A stretch of DNA of 64,000 bases from Tritrichomonas musculus (taxonomy: Eukaryota > Parabasalia > Tritrichomonadida > Tritrichomonadidae). Both the position numbers and the translations under genes were made by a program. A model generated the notes under the pieces. The model saw nothing but the letters and a program-made list of their open reading frames with translations, was not told the DNA's origin and did not search any database. The stretch covers positions 7,378,001 through 7,442,000 of the forward strand of contig JAPFFF010000003.1 in assembly GCA_039105265.1 (NCBI GenBank), read 5' to 3'. Of this stretch, positions 29,174 through 40,400 are shown in pieces. Positions within the stretch are counted from its first letter, which is position 1; every line of letters starts with the position of its first letter.

Positions 29174-30673
29174 ATGGAAAATAAGAAATATAGGTTTAAA
29201 TTTAACCACAAAATTTTCAATATATTTTTTATTATGTCACGATCGAGAAGAACTACATTAATTCCATTAAATTATATATGCTCCAAGGAAAACCAAGACA
29301 TTGCAAATACATTAGCAAGAGTTGAAAAAATGCAAGCGTTTGAAAAAAAGAGAAATCATAAGAGATCAATGGCAGCTTCTTTAAAAAGATCGCCATCAAT
29401 CGAAAAAATTATGAGCGAAAATAAAGAAAAGGAGCCTGTTAAGGATTCAGATTCTGCATTGAAAGAAGAACTTGAAGTAATTAAAAGAAGAGCATCTATT
29501 ATTTCAAAGCAACGTTTACCATCACCACCATCTTCACCACCTCCACTTGTTCCATTACCATCTCCTCCTCCTCCAAGTGGTGGAACCTGAACTTAAAGTC
29601 CACTTACCTGGATCTCAAATTGATATCATTGTTGACATGGAATTTGAAGACTTTTTAAAGAATGAACAATTAATTAGTGAAAACGAACAAAAAATTCAAG
29701 AAATGAGAAATAAGATAATGCTTCTTCAAAAAGAAAAAAGAGAAAACAAGTTAGCAAAAATTGATCAAAGGAAGTTTGTTGATTCATTCTTAGCTCAATC
29801 ACCAAAAAAAACTAAAAAATCTACAAATATAAGTGCATTGAATAAATCTAGAGTCAGTGAGAAAAAAGAAAAGCCAGTCAATACTAATGTTATTTCGCCA
29901 CCAATAAGAATTCTCAAAGAAAGCATCGACAATGAATGCCAAGAAAGATCAAAACAAATTACAGCAACAAGAAAATTCAAAAAATACAAAGTCTACAATA
30001 AAAACTAAGCAATTAAATTCTGATAAAAGTGAATCCAAAGCCAAAGTTACAGATACAAATGAAGAAGAAGAAAATGTTATTACCTAGCATTATCAATCAA
30101 CAAGGAACCAACGAGGAATATAATTTCAATTTCTCAGATGAAGAAATCAAGGAAGAAGAAGAATCACCAGATATTATTACAATGAAAGAAGAAATGAAAA
30201 GAAAGCCTAAAAGCATTTATACAATTAATAGTGATTTTCCAGATGATGATCAAATGGTTGACATCGGAAGCTCATCTCCACAACAACAAACAAATGATCA
30301 AGAAGTTGATCAAGATCTTTTTAATGATCTCCTCGGCGAAAGTGATAAAAATAATAATGAACTAGATAAAGAAGAAGATAAAAATGAATCACAACAAAAA
30401 CAGAATGACAATAACAAATTCTTTTTTGAAGAAGAAGAAAATGGGAAAGAAGACGACCAAATATACTCAGAAAAAATTGAATTCAAAGAAAATATCTTCC
30501 ATTTCTCTGATGAAAATAATGAAGAAGATGAAGAAGAAGACTCACCTGATGTTGCAGCATTGAAAGTAGACATGACCACGCCTAAGAAGAGATTTGATAT
30601 CCTAATTGATTTTCCAGATGATGATCTAATGATTGATTTTGGTGGTGATGATCCAATTGAAACAGACCAGTGA
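29174..30673 (+). pseudogene. Acidic coiled-coil protein gene with three frame breaks
   Basis: One gene seems to be spread over three frames in sequence. The first piece is 29174-29590; its likely start is the ATG at 29234 (MSRSRRTTLIP), and it ends in a proline run. The second runs from about 29580 to 30008. A short third-frame piece runs from about 29985 to 30090 (STIKTKQLNSDKSESKAK). The last piece runs to 30673. Each break moves the frame the same way. The C-terminal region is very acidic and has two diverged copies of a motif with SPD...DFPDDD.M.D (near 30160-30260 and 30540-30650). I do not recognise the family. Length, low complexity and a short coiled coil suggest a disordered scaffold or chromatin protein. 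Introns seem unlikely because no splice motifs stand out. Confidence 0.55.
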
Positions 30674-30899
30674 ATATCACTTTCATTTAGTGCCACAAAA
30701 AAAATATTTTTTCACATATCATATTAATTTTATGTTTTCTTTCAATAAAAATGTTGATTTAGAATCATTTTCGGATATCAAATATAGTTGATTATAATTT
30801 ATTTTATTTAAACAAAAGGATAAAAGTAAAAACTAATATAAAACTTGATTTGATTTGTTTTTGAGTAAATTTCTATTTAAAGAAGCTCAATAATTTCTA

Positions 30900-31050
30900 T
30901 TTGATGCTAACAGAAGAAGTGATAGGATTTTGCCTTAATGATGAACATTCAATGAAAACTCCTTTTCAAATATATACTAAAGATGGTGGTAATACAAAAT
31001 TTTACATTCAGAAAAAGCATATTCTTCAATTAATGTAACAGAAGAAAGAA
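30900..31050 (+). pseudogene. Remnant of the VTEEGI...NDEH repeat family
   Basis: Reads LTEEVIGFCLNDEHSMKTP, then decays. It resembles 25500-25686 and 35793-35872. Confidence 0.45.
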
Positions 31051-31094
31051 TTGTAATATTTTCCAATTGATGTTACTGATCTTTGTTCATTTTA

Positions 31095-31265
31095 GACATC
31101 CTGCATTGCTTTTTGTTGATATTTCTTTTTTTTATATTCAGAAAAAAGTTCTATAATTTCGGAATTATTCATTTTGGTTGCAAGATCTAGTGCTGTTAGA
31201 TTAGATGAAGTTTTTCCTTATTGAGAAATTCCTAATGAATTGGAAAATATTTCTTCAATTTTATA
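31095..31265 (-). pseudogene. Ankyrin C-terminal scrap
   Basis: The minus strand reads SSNLTALDLATKMNNSEIIE followed by LFSEYKKKKYQQKAM and a stop, an ankyrin repeat end typical of this family. On the plus strand at 31223-31256 there is also an inverted copy of the last 30 bases of the neighbouring ankyrin gene (IPNELENISSI). The region has been rearranged. Confidence 0.65.
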
Positions 31266-31322
31266 CTTAAAAGTCTTTATTTTTTTTATTCAGTAAATTT
31301 GATTTGGATTATTTTCATATTA

Positions 31323-34151
31323 TTAATGCTCGTTTAATAGTGATTTGATTGAAGAAATATTTTCCAATTCATAAGGAATTTTCAATTTTTTTTGTTTTAA
31401 AAGAAGTTGTATTATATCTTTATTATTATTTTCAACTGCTAATAATATAGCTGTTTTGATTTGTGGACTATTATATAGGTTAGAAGATTTTATGTATTTA
31501 GAATTTACATTGATATTTGATTTTGATAACAAAAGTTGAATTATTTCATATTTCTGATTAGCAACAGCAATATGCAATGCAGATTTTATTTCTTTTTTAC
31601 TTTTTACTTTCGTATCGTATTTTTGTGTTTTTTGGCAAACGTACTTTTTATTTATATCAATTTCTGGTCTTGACAACAACAGTTTGACTATTTCTGTTGA
31701 TCCGTTTTGTACTGCACAATGTATAGGTGTAATTTCTTCGCACTTTTCTTCCAATTTGTTATATGATTCACAGTAAACACCTTCTGATTTATAGAATTTA
31801 TATATTTCTGAATTTGAATTTATGTTAATATAACTATTAACATCAATACTAGGGATTTTAATGAAATGTTTTAGAATATTTAAATTTCCTTTTTCGACAG
31901 CTAAATAGAATTCTGATTTCGAAAAATTTTGGTTAGTATAATATTTTTTTTCTTTACCCCAATAAACAAATGATATGCTTTGATGAAGTAGTGAATTTGT
32001 ATTAATTCCTTTCTTTTTTAATAACATTTTGGTAATTTTTCTATTTTCTTTATCAACAGCAATATACAAAGCAGTTCTTTCTTCATTATTAGCATGTTTG
32101 TTCATATAATAATCGAAACATACAAAATCAAATGCTATTAATCGAGAATTTATTGAATATTTTGCATTGACATCGATATCCTTTTTCTTTAATAATAATT
32201 TAACAATTTTTTCATTTTCTTTTTCAGTAGCAATGATTAAAGCACTTTTCTCTACTACTAGTTTTCCATTTCCCTTAATTTTCTTTTTAACATTCACGTT
32301 TATATTTTTTTGTGCCAGTAAAATCTTTATTATTTCAATTTTATTTTTTTCAATTGCATATATCAATGCGTCTGCTTCTTCATGAAATTCTTCATGTTTA
32401 CTATTATATATTGTTTTAGTATATTTTGAATTGGCAATGAGTTGTGGTTCCGATAATAAAGATCGAATAATATTTAAATTTCCTATTTCAATAGCAATAA
32501 TTAATGGATCTTTCTCTATTTTCTCTTCATGCAAATATTTAATATTATAAAATATAGGATTTCTTTTGTATAATGAATTTGATAAAATATATTTTTCATA
32601 AATTTTGTGCATTGATAAAAGTTGACATATATCAGAAAGATTGTTTTCAATTGCAATTATCAATGGTGATTTGCTTTCTTGATAATTTTGAACTGATTCT
32701 TTTTCAATTTTGTTTTCTTTTATATTGTATTCTGATGTCTTAAATATAAATCCAAAACTTAAATCAATATTGGACTGTTTCAATAATAATTCTACAATTT
32801 CTACATTTGTATTTTCAATTGCAATTACTAATGGTGATTTTTCTTCTATTTTTTCGATTATAGATTTATAATGGTTATCATTTATGTGATTATCTGTTAT
32901 TTTTACATCTGTTTTCAAATAGTTCAAATTGATATCAACATTGAATTTTTTTATAAGTGCATTGATGATTTCAATATTCCCTTTTTTAATAGCAATATTC
33001 AATAAATTTGTTTCAATTTTAACATTTATCAAATTGCTAATAATTTTTGAATTAACATTATATTTAGATTTTTTGATAAGATACTTAAGAATTGCGATAT
33101 GATCATACTTGCAAAAATAATATATCAATTGGCCAATTTCATATGATTTAATTGAAGAAAAAAATGAGAAATTATAATATTTTATACAATTTTTGAACAT
33201 TGTTATGTCGTTTGTATAATTATACAAATAATTGTCTTTTAAGTAATTAGCTATTTCGTTATGATGGCATTTAATAGATTCAATAAAGCATTCAAAATAT
33301 GTTGAATCATTTGGTGTTATATGATTATCTTCAAGTAAATGAATAACATCAGGATTATTTCCATGAATTGCATATAGCCATAAGGATGAGGTCAATTTAA
33401 CTTTATTGAATAACATATATTGAATTATTTGAATTGATCCAAAAAAAGTGGCATATTCAATTAATGTTGGTTGTTTGCCAATTAAAAAATCGTTGGTTTC
33501 ATATATTGATGATTTGATTATACTATTTAAAGAATATTTATTACGATTAAAATTGGCAATAAAATCTTCAACTGAATCCTTTCTAATTAATTCACATATA
33601 TAATTATCATTTTCACCACAGCTTCTTTCTAAATCAAAATCTTGCTCAATTTTTTTTTCTTTCTGAAATTTTTCTATAGAGAAATATTGTGGATATTGCT
33701 TGGCTGCATATTTTTTACCACAAATTACATGAAAAATATTTTGATCTGGAACAATTATTTGTTTTTTGAAGAGATAAAAGAGAACCCTCTTGTTGCTTTT
33801 AAATATATTAAATATTTCAAAATTTGAAAAATTTTTCTGTATATGAATTTGTAAATATGAAAGAACTGATTCAATTTTATTAAAAAAATTTAACTTTCTT
33901 TGATGATTATCTGAAATCTTAAGTAGTATATACAAAAATGATTTCATTTTGGCTTTATTTTCTATAATATTAAATTTACTTAAATGGTCTGTTAAATTTA
34001 AAAAATTCTCTTCTTCATTTTCATTATTATCTATATAAAATAATAATTTTTCTTGAATGGGTTCCATTTTATTTGAATACCTTTGAATAAAGGTATTGAT
34101 TTTGTTTTCGTGTGAAGATTTATTTTCATTGTTCTTATCTGCATGATTCAT
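31323..34151 (-). CDS. Ankyrin-repeat protein with DUF3447-type head
   Basis: 942 residues from the ATG at 34151. The frame is open 34 codons further to a TTG, but a TCATTT box lies 11-16 nt before this ATG and MNHADK is a typical family start. The first 330 residues form the helical head seen in DUF3447-type ankyrin proteins (IQEKLLFYIDN, FHVICGKKYAAKQYPQYF, YICELIRKDSVEDFI, TLIEYATFFGSIQIIQYML). About a dozen ankyrin repeats follow, such as TPIHCAVQNGSTEIVKLLLS and SALHIAVANQKYEIIQLLLS, with long insertions between helices. No enzymatic domain is present, so it is a protein-binding scaffold, probably cytoplasmic. Such families are hugely expanded in trichomonads. The gene is intact. Similar scraps at 31095-31265 and 35868-36131 show nearby gene death. 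Confidence 0.85.
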   Translation of the reverse strand: MNHADKNNENKSSHENKINTFIQRYSNKMEPIQEKLLFYIDNNENEEENFLNLTDHLSKFNIIENKAKMKSFLYILLKISDNHQRKLNFFNKIESVLSYLQIHIQKNFSNFEIFNIFKSNKRVLFYLFKKQIIVPDQNIFHVICGKKYAAKQYPQYFSIEKFQKEKKIEQDFDLERSCGENDNYICELIRKDSVEDFIANFNRNKYSLNSIIKSSIYETNDFLIGKQPTLIEYATFFGSIQIIQYMLFNKVKLTSSLWLYAIHGNNPDVIHLLEDNHITPNDSTYFECFIESIKCHHNEIANYLKDNYLYNYTNDITMFKNCIKYYNFSFFSSIKSYEIGQLIYYFCKYDHIAILKYLIKKSKYNVNSKIISNLINVKIETNLLNIAIKKGNIEIINALIKKFNVDINLNYLKTDVKITDNHINDNHYKSIIEKIEEKSPLVIAIENTNVEIVELLLKQSNIDLSFGFIFKTSEYNIKENKIEKESVQNYQESKSPLIIAIENNLSDICQLLSMHKIYEKYILSNSLYKRNPIFYNIKYLHEEKIEKDPLIIAIEIGNLNIIRSLLSEPQLIANSKYTKTIYNSKHEEFHEEADALIYAIEKNKIEIIKILLAQKNINVNVKKKIKGNGKLVVEKSALIIATEKENEKIVKLLLKKKDIDVNAKYSINSRLIAFDFVCFDYYMNKHANNEERTALYIAVDKENRKITKMLLKKKGINTNSLLHQSISFVYWGKEKKYYTNQNFSKSEFYLAVEKGNLNILKHFIKIPSIDVNSYININSNSEIYKFYKSEGVYCESYNKLEEKCEEITPIHCAVQNGSTEIVKLLLSRPEIDINKKYVCQKTQKYDTKVKSKKEIKSALHIAVANQKYEIIQLLLSKSNINVNSKYIKSSNLYNSPQIKTAILLAVENNNKDIIQLLLKQKKLKIPYELENISSIKSLLNEH

Positions 34152-34161
34152 CTTAAAAAAA

Positions 34162-34167
34162 AAATGA
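34162..34167 (-). promoter_or_regulatory. Initiator-like TCATTT of the ankyrin gene
   Basis: The box is on the minus strand, about 14 nt before the ATG at 34151. It supports that start over the upstream TTG. Confidence 0.5.
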
Positions 34168-34733
34168 AATAAAATATGTGCCCATTTTTTATAACTTTTA
34201 TTCTCACAATTTTTCTGATTATAAATGACCAAATTCAAAGTTATAGAAAACAATAGAAGCAGTTCAATTAAATTATCTAGTTTATAAACTTTGCTTTTGT
34301 TTTAATATTTCATGAAAAAATATTATATATATACATAATTTTCATAAGTATTTTCGATTTTTAAATTAAAATGTTAAAAAAGAGCCTTTCTACATATAAT
34401 TCTTTGTAACATATGAGATAAAGCCCAATTAGAACTTTATTTATGAGTTAATTTTGTCTGAAAACAAAGTAGATTTCGTTGTAACTAGACTTGTTGTCGT
34501 TAATGATCAAATAATTTCTTTCTAAATAATGATTAAACAATCAAAAATTTTATATTTTATAATTAAATATACATTCTTTTCACTTTTATAACGGAAAATT
34601 TCATTAAAGTAGCATAATTTTTAGAGTTTCAAGGCCAATTTTATGTTTAAAATTGTTTTTAAAAATCATGACTACTGGAAAAAAAAAAAAACTTGAAATA
34701 TTGACATGTGTTAGTTTAATTGTTAAAAATGAT
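34168..34733. other. AT-rich intergenic
   Basis: Nothing recognisable between the ankyrin gene and the transglutaminase pseudogene. A short A-run lies near 34680. Confidence 0.4.
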
Positions 34734-35785
34734 TTAATAGCATGTATAAACTCTAATCAAAACATTTGCAACATCTTTCATATTCGGTCGTAGACCTGGA
34801 ACGACTTCATTCATAATAAAATTTTTAGTTTCATCAGCAGCATCATTTATGATGAAATCTTTGACCATATTTGCTTTATTTTTGATTTCAGAAATTGCGA
34901 CATTCAAAACAAACAGTCTTGCATCATTAAAAGCATTTGTGACAGCAGGAACAGCATCATTTGATACAAACTGTCTTGTCTCATCTACAGCATTCAATAA
35001 AGTTGGTGTTGCCTCATTCACAATGAAATCACGTGTGAAGTAAAAAATGTCAGTTGCACTTATTTGACCTGATTTCAGATTATTTACGTAATAAATCAGA
35101 GCTTGCTTGCAATCGATGAACATCATGAATGTTTTAAACCTACAACGATCAGGATGATTAGGCAACTTGTTTTGAATAATTCTAAAACTACAGAAATCAT
35201 TTGAAAGTTTAATGAAATTTTCACCATCCCTCACAAAAAGTTCAAAATCAACTCTCTCAACAATCAAATACAGAAAATGGAATGGTTACGGTTTTGACCT
35301 GCTTTTCAGAAATGTTATCAACAGCTTTTAGAAAATCTTCATATGTGAAGTGAATTGGAATTAAATCCGCACTTTTTCCAATCGGAAAATGGGTACTCAG
35401 TGTTTGATATATTGGAATTAAAAACATGTCTGGTCGAAAATAAGATACTGATGTTCCTGACGGTGTGAAGTGACCTGATCCTCATGTTGGCTCACAAATG
35501 AAAGGGACGTTATCAATTGAAATTAAAATTGAGGCATGGTTTGATTTTGGCGTTTCTGGTGGATTCAGTGGATTAAAACTTTAACCCTTTGCAAAATTTG
35601 AATAGTTTTTGATCGTTATTCGATTTGAATCAACATTGACTTTTTTTGATATTTCTTTATAAATAAGGCATATCCAGCACAAACTGCTTTTTTGGTCTCA
35701 AATACTTCTTCTAAGGTGCTGGTTGATGATTTATTTAAAAAATATGCTTCATCATCGTATTCAATGTTTAATGCTATTCTAAGGA
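34734..35785 (-). pseudogene. KY/CYK3-like transglutaminase-fold protein, decayed
   Basis: Reading the minus strand from 35785 down gives EEVFETKKAVCAGYALFIKK near 35670, with the Cys of the transglutaminase-like core. Then comes PPETPKSNHASILI with the expected His, then VPFICEPT-stop-GSGHFTPSG near 35490, FRPDMFLIPIYQTLSTHFPI, and FTYEDFLKAVDNISEKQVKT. After a frame shift near 35258 it continues as a 170-residue tail. This is the order found in kyphoscoliosis-peptidase/CYK3-type proteins, which act at the cytoskeleton or in cytokinesis. At least one stop and two or three frame shifts are present, and the Trp usually after the catalytic His is Ser here. Confidence 0.7.
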
Positions 35786-35792
35786 ATAATTT

Positions 35793-35872
35793 CCAATTTC
35801 AGTTACAGAAGAAGGAATTGAGATTTGTGTTAATGATGAACATTCACTGAATGCAGATTCACCAATCGAAAT
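35793..35872 (+). pseudogene. Remnant of the VTEEGI...NDEH repeat family
   Basis: Reads PISVTEEGIEICVNDEHSLN followed by ADSPIEIA. It lies directly between the transglutaminase relic and the ankyrin scrap, in opposite orientation to both. Confidence 0.5.
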
Positions 35873-36131
35873 CGCAATGATGATGTTAATTCTGCATTGC
35901 TCATTAATAAATATTGAAAAATTTGAATCGAGCCAGAAAATGCTAAATATTCAATCAGTGTTGTTTTCTTGTTGTTAATCAAAAATGGATTCGTCGCAAA
36001 ATTTGATGTTAAAATTTCACTCGATGGTGAAATGTTATAACGTTTTATATGTGATATGAAGTAATCAACTGATTCTTGGCCAATTAATGAGCAAATGTAT
36101 GAATTATTTTCGCCTTCGTCGCGTTTCACTT
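35868..36131 (-). pseudogene. DUF3447-type ankyrin head fragment
   Basis: The minus strand reads GENNSYICSLIGQESVDYFI and TTLIEYLAFSGSIQIFQYLL, matching residues in the head of the ankyrin protein at 31323-34151. There is no ATG. The reading runs into the antisense of the adjacent VTEEG scrap, showing a recombination joint near 35868. Confidence 0.75.
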
Positions 36132-36239
36132 CATTTTATTTGTTACAAAGCAATCAAACAAACAAACCATTTTATTAAATGACTTTATTTAATAGCCCAG
36201 TCCAAATTATTCACACATACAAAAGTTTCAATCATTTGT

Positions 36240-36692
36240 AGCAAATAAAATAAAGTGAAAAATCTCATTTCAAGATGTTGGAGAAAAAAAAGAAAGAAAG
36301 ACCATCTTTCAAAGAAATATTTGAAACTCTTTCAACTGTCTTTTCTTATTTCAATGATGAAATCGACGAAGATGAAATTCAAGAATATCTTGATATGCTC
36401 GATGAATCGAGAAATGAACATAATAAAAATGAAAAGTCTACTTAATCATCCAAATTTCCAGTGAAAAATGTAATATCAATAAAACTTAATAACTTGAAGG
36501 TTGACTTGCTAAATAAAAAGAAAAGTTTGGCAAACTTTCTAAATCAATCAGTTCTTTGTATTTTATGTTTTATCAATTCTTGGAAATGATGATGCGTGTA
36601 ATATAGATGATTCTATTGATAAATTAAAAAAATCATCAGAACAAGGAAACAGCTATGCTTTTTTTGTTCTTGGAATTTTGAATGGCTCTGTC
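36240..36692 (+). pseudogene. Kinase-Sel1 gene fragment
   Basis: The end of a protein kinase domain is visible (KNLISRCW; after a shift in an A-rich run, KKKKERPSFKEIFETLST), followed by an acidic linker (NDEIDEDEIQEYLDMLDESR) to a stop near 36445. Around 36575-36690 a Sel1-type segment reads SIDKLKKSSEQGNSYAFFVL. This matches the layout of kinase-Sel1 proteins such as that at 51778-56073, but comes from a different member. Confidence 0.65.
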
Positions 36693-36693
36693 A

Positions 36694-36905
36694 TATTCAT
36701 ACAAAAGTTCAGTAATTTGAGCAATTTGTTGTTTCATTTAACTAATATCTTGTTGCATCATATGATGATTAGCATCATTTCTTTGATGATATGATGACAC
36801 TTGTTGTAGGAATTGCACTTTATTACTGTTTGTTTATTTATAAACCTTTTTATGAATTTGATTTTCAATTATAAAAAGTCTATCTTCAATTTGTTTTATT
36901 GGTGT
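36694..36905 (-). pseudogene. Coiled-coil gene scrap
   Basis: The minus strand reads IKQIEDRLFIIENQIHKKVY and QQVSSYHQRNDANHHMMQQD, then MKQQIAQITELLYEYDRA, with two stops. The parent gene is unknown. It is joined head-on to the Sel1 fragment. Confidence 0.45.
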
Positions 36906-37230
36906 TGCTACATACAGCATTCCAAACTCAACAGATTATAACGAACCAGACTTTAATGATACTGATTATGATGATAATGATTAAGGTGATATAAATGATT
37001 AACAAACATCAAGAGTTTTGCTTTCAGAAGGTTCACAACAAACATGATAAAAATTCATACATCCTTTATCTGGCATATATGATGTTGCAAAATCAATTAG
37101 AGCCAAATATTATAAGGATATTAAATATCTTATTCCACCTGAAAACTTTGATTATAAAATCTCATCATCTCATAAAACATTTGATGATGAATTTTTTACT
37201 GACATTGAAATACTAAAAAATATGAAATAA
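36902..37230 (+). pseudogene. Decayed coding sequence of unknown family
   Basis: A single plus-strand frame contains readable protein-like sequence (YSIPNSTDYNEPDFNDTDYD, QTSRVLLSEGSQQT, FIHPLSGIYDVAKSIRAKYY, KYLIPPENFDYKISSSHKTF), broken by four stops. It ends with TAA near 37229, next to the helicase array. I do not recognise it. Confidence 0.4.
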
Positions 37231-37410
37231 AAAGTAATTTTCATGAATGAATCGAAATTGAGGATCTATAAACAGATTGTAGAAACAAAATAGTTTAAAT
37301 ATCGAATAATTGTTTTAATATATCATACTATAAAAGAATAATAAGAGAAAAGAAAAAAAAAATATTTAATCATCCGATTTTATTTATAAAACATCTATAT
37401 ATCATTGTTT

Positions 37411-40400
37411 TTAACAAAGAATGCTTTTCTCTTCTGATGTTTCTATCAATATTTGTGAAATTATTTCGTGATTTTGATTATGAACAGATTTCTTGGATTT
37501 TGATGATGAAGGAGGAGGAGGAACTGTGACTGCTTTTACATTTGCATTTGCATTTACATTTACTTGTGAATAATGATGGAATGATTTATTATTATTATTC
37601 GTTGTTTCATCTTTATGTAACTTCGTAAAATTATTCCATGCAGAACTGACTGGTTTCTTAATTAATTTCGATTCTTCTTGTATTTCTTCATCTTCAAGAT
37701 GAATGCTGATCGATTTGTTTTCTTGTTTCTTAACCTCAAATGACGATTCTTTTTGATTGTGATGTGTATATTTTGTATTGTTTGGCTTATATTTTTGAGG
37801 AATGCTTCTTTTTGTGTTTGAATTTGTGTTTGTGTTTGGTTTCACTTGATTATGGTGTGAATAATCATTCACTGGTTGATAATTGTTTGTATTTCTTGCT
37901 TTGGTTCTTTGTCCCGGATTTGATGATTTGTTGTTATTTTGAGCTTTGAATGTTTTATCTGTTTTATTTTTAGATATTGTTTGTTGAGAAGTGAATGATT
38001 TCGTATCATCAATTGTCTTATTCGATTGTGATATTTTGAGATTTGACCAAACTGATGCTGTTTGTTTTCCTATTTTCTTTCGAGATTCTTCATTTGAAAT
38101 CGAAATTTGATTATTTGAAGTTGATTTGTTTGTTTTTGATAAATCAAGATTTGTCCATGCTGAATTGTTTGTTTTGGCTTTGAATAAATTCTTTCCTCCA
38201 GTGATTTCTTTGATGGCTTCTTCCTCTTTCTTTTCTTTCATTCGTGTCTTTTCGTTTTCTTCTTGAAGTTCTTCTTTCGCTTCATCAATTTCTTCCTTCA
38301 TTACAAGAACAAATGCTGGTTTCTTTTGAATTCCTTGAACATGTGATAAGATTGATTTGTCTTTGATATTTCCTATGTGAATGTTATCTGGATTTTTCAT
38401 GATATCAAGAATATCTTCATATCTTTGTCGAATGTTTGAAGCATCTTCATCTGTGAAAGAAGGAATTACTGTTTTGAGTAAATCAGGACATTCTTCAAGT
38501 AAAGTTACAAATGATTCGAGTTTCTTATGGTAACTGAGGATTTGATAAGTTTTGTTCTCTTTCGAAAATTGCGCTTGTATTGCAGATGTGAAAGATTCAC
38601 GAACATAATAAGCTTGACGAACATACTGAACAAATCCATATTTCGATCGATATTCTTCATATGATTTATATTTATTTGTTGATCTTTCTTTGACTTCTTC
38701 AAGCTGACAACGAGCGAGAATATCAACACAAGCGACAGCTGTATAGAAGATGTCACCAGCTGAATACTCCAAGAATAATCTTGTGAACTGACAAATTGAA
38801 GGATAATTGAAATGTTTGATTAAGAAATTATTTTCTTCATGAGGGAATTTTTTCTTGCCTTGCTTGACACTCGCTTTCGCTCGATAAATGAGATTAGCAT
38901 TAGCATCGTTATTGTCTTCTTTAGCTTGTAATATGAAATCTCCAATCGATCGCCATCCTGTCGAACAAATAAAATCTTTGTTTTCATTCATTCCATTCTC
39001 TTCTGGAAGTTTCGAAAGTTGAATATCAATGATTCGATTCGTTTTAATATTGATATCGAATTTGTATAATTTATCAAAATCATAAGTGAAATCGAATGTG
39101 ATCAAAGTTATTTTTTGATTCTCGAGAAGAGGTTTCATTATGTTGACAAGAGTTGGATCAATAGAATAATCATCGCCTTTGTGTTTGTAGAATGAAATAA
39201 TAATTGCTTCATTCGTTTTAATCTTTGGAATTTCATTCTCATTCTCATTCTCATTATAGTTATAATAATCAAATGTTTTATCAAAGATATCACCAAATTG
39301 CATACAAACACTTTCCGCATCATATGCAAGACTGACATGATAATCATTCTTATTATCTTCAAGAATATCAATCCTTCGTTGAACCCATTCTTTTAAGAAA
39401 ATAACATCTTTTGGTTCATCTGGCCAGAGAATATGAACTTTGTCGTTTGATATTTCTGATTGAATTTCATTCAAGTTGTATCCTGCTTCATTCCATTCTT
39501 CTTTGAATTCTGAAACCATCTGGCGAACAAAGTCATCTGTTTGTTTTGAGATCACAATTCTCTTCTTGTTCATTTTGATTGGAAGACGTTCATAATATGA
39601 ATCTTTTTCTCTCGTGTATTGAATGAGTGAATTCCAATAATGTGATTTAGAAAGTGTAACTGCATTCCCAAAGATCATAACCATGCATCTTGCACGTGTG
39701 ATCGCAACATTCATTCGACGTCGATCATTCAGGAATCCAAGATTGTTCCCATTCCTTGTCGTGCATATGATGATATAATCTTTTTGACTTCCTTGGAATG
39801 AATCGATCGTACTCACTTTGACTTGGAGACAATTCATTTTAAAACTCTCTGAGATCAGATGTGTTTGAGCTCCATAAGCAGAAATAACACCAATCTCTGA
39901 AGGTTCAACTCCACTCTCGATCAATGAATTAACACATTTCAAAACTTCTTTTATTTCTTCTTGATTGATATATGATGTCCCATTTTGTTCTTCGGCATGA
40001 TTAAAGTTGATAAAATTCAGATGTTTCTGGAATATGAATTTCGTTGAAATCATTCTCTCTTCTGGTCGAACTCCATCAATCAGCTCATTATCATAGAAAA
40101 GATTATTTGGGAAACATGAAATATCTGGATGCATTCTATATTGTGTGTTCAACATGACTGAATTCTTGAGACATGATTTCTCTTCGATGATTCGTTCAAA
40201 CATGCTGCAATAGAATCCTTTATTATCGAGTTCTTTGAAAGAAGGTTGTGGTCCAAGCTGTTGTTGATCTCCAACGAGAACAAAACGATCAGGACAAAGC
40301 GACAAAGGGATGATCATTGAAGATTCAACTGAGAGTGTTGCTTCATCGACAATTAATGTGCTGATCTGTCCAATGTTTTGTGAAATCGATTTCTTGCCAC

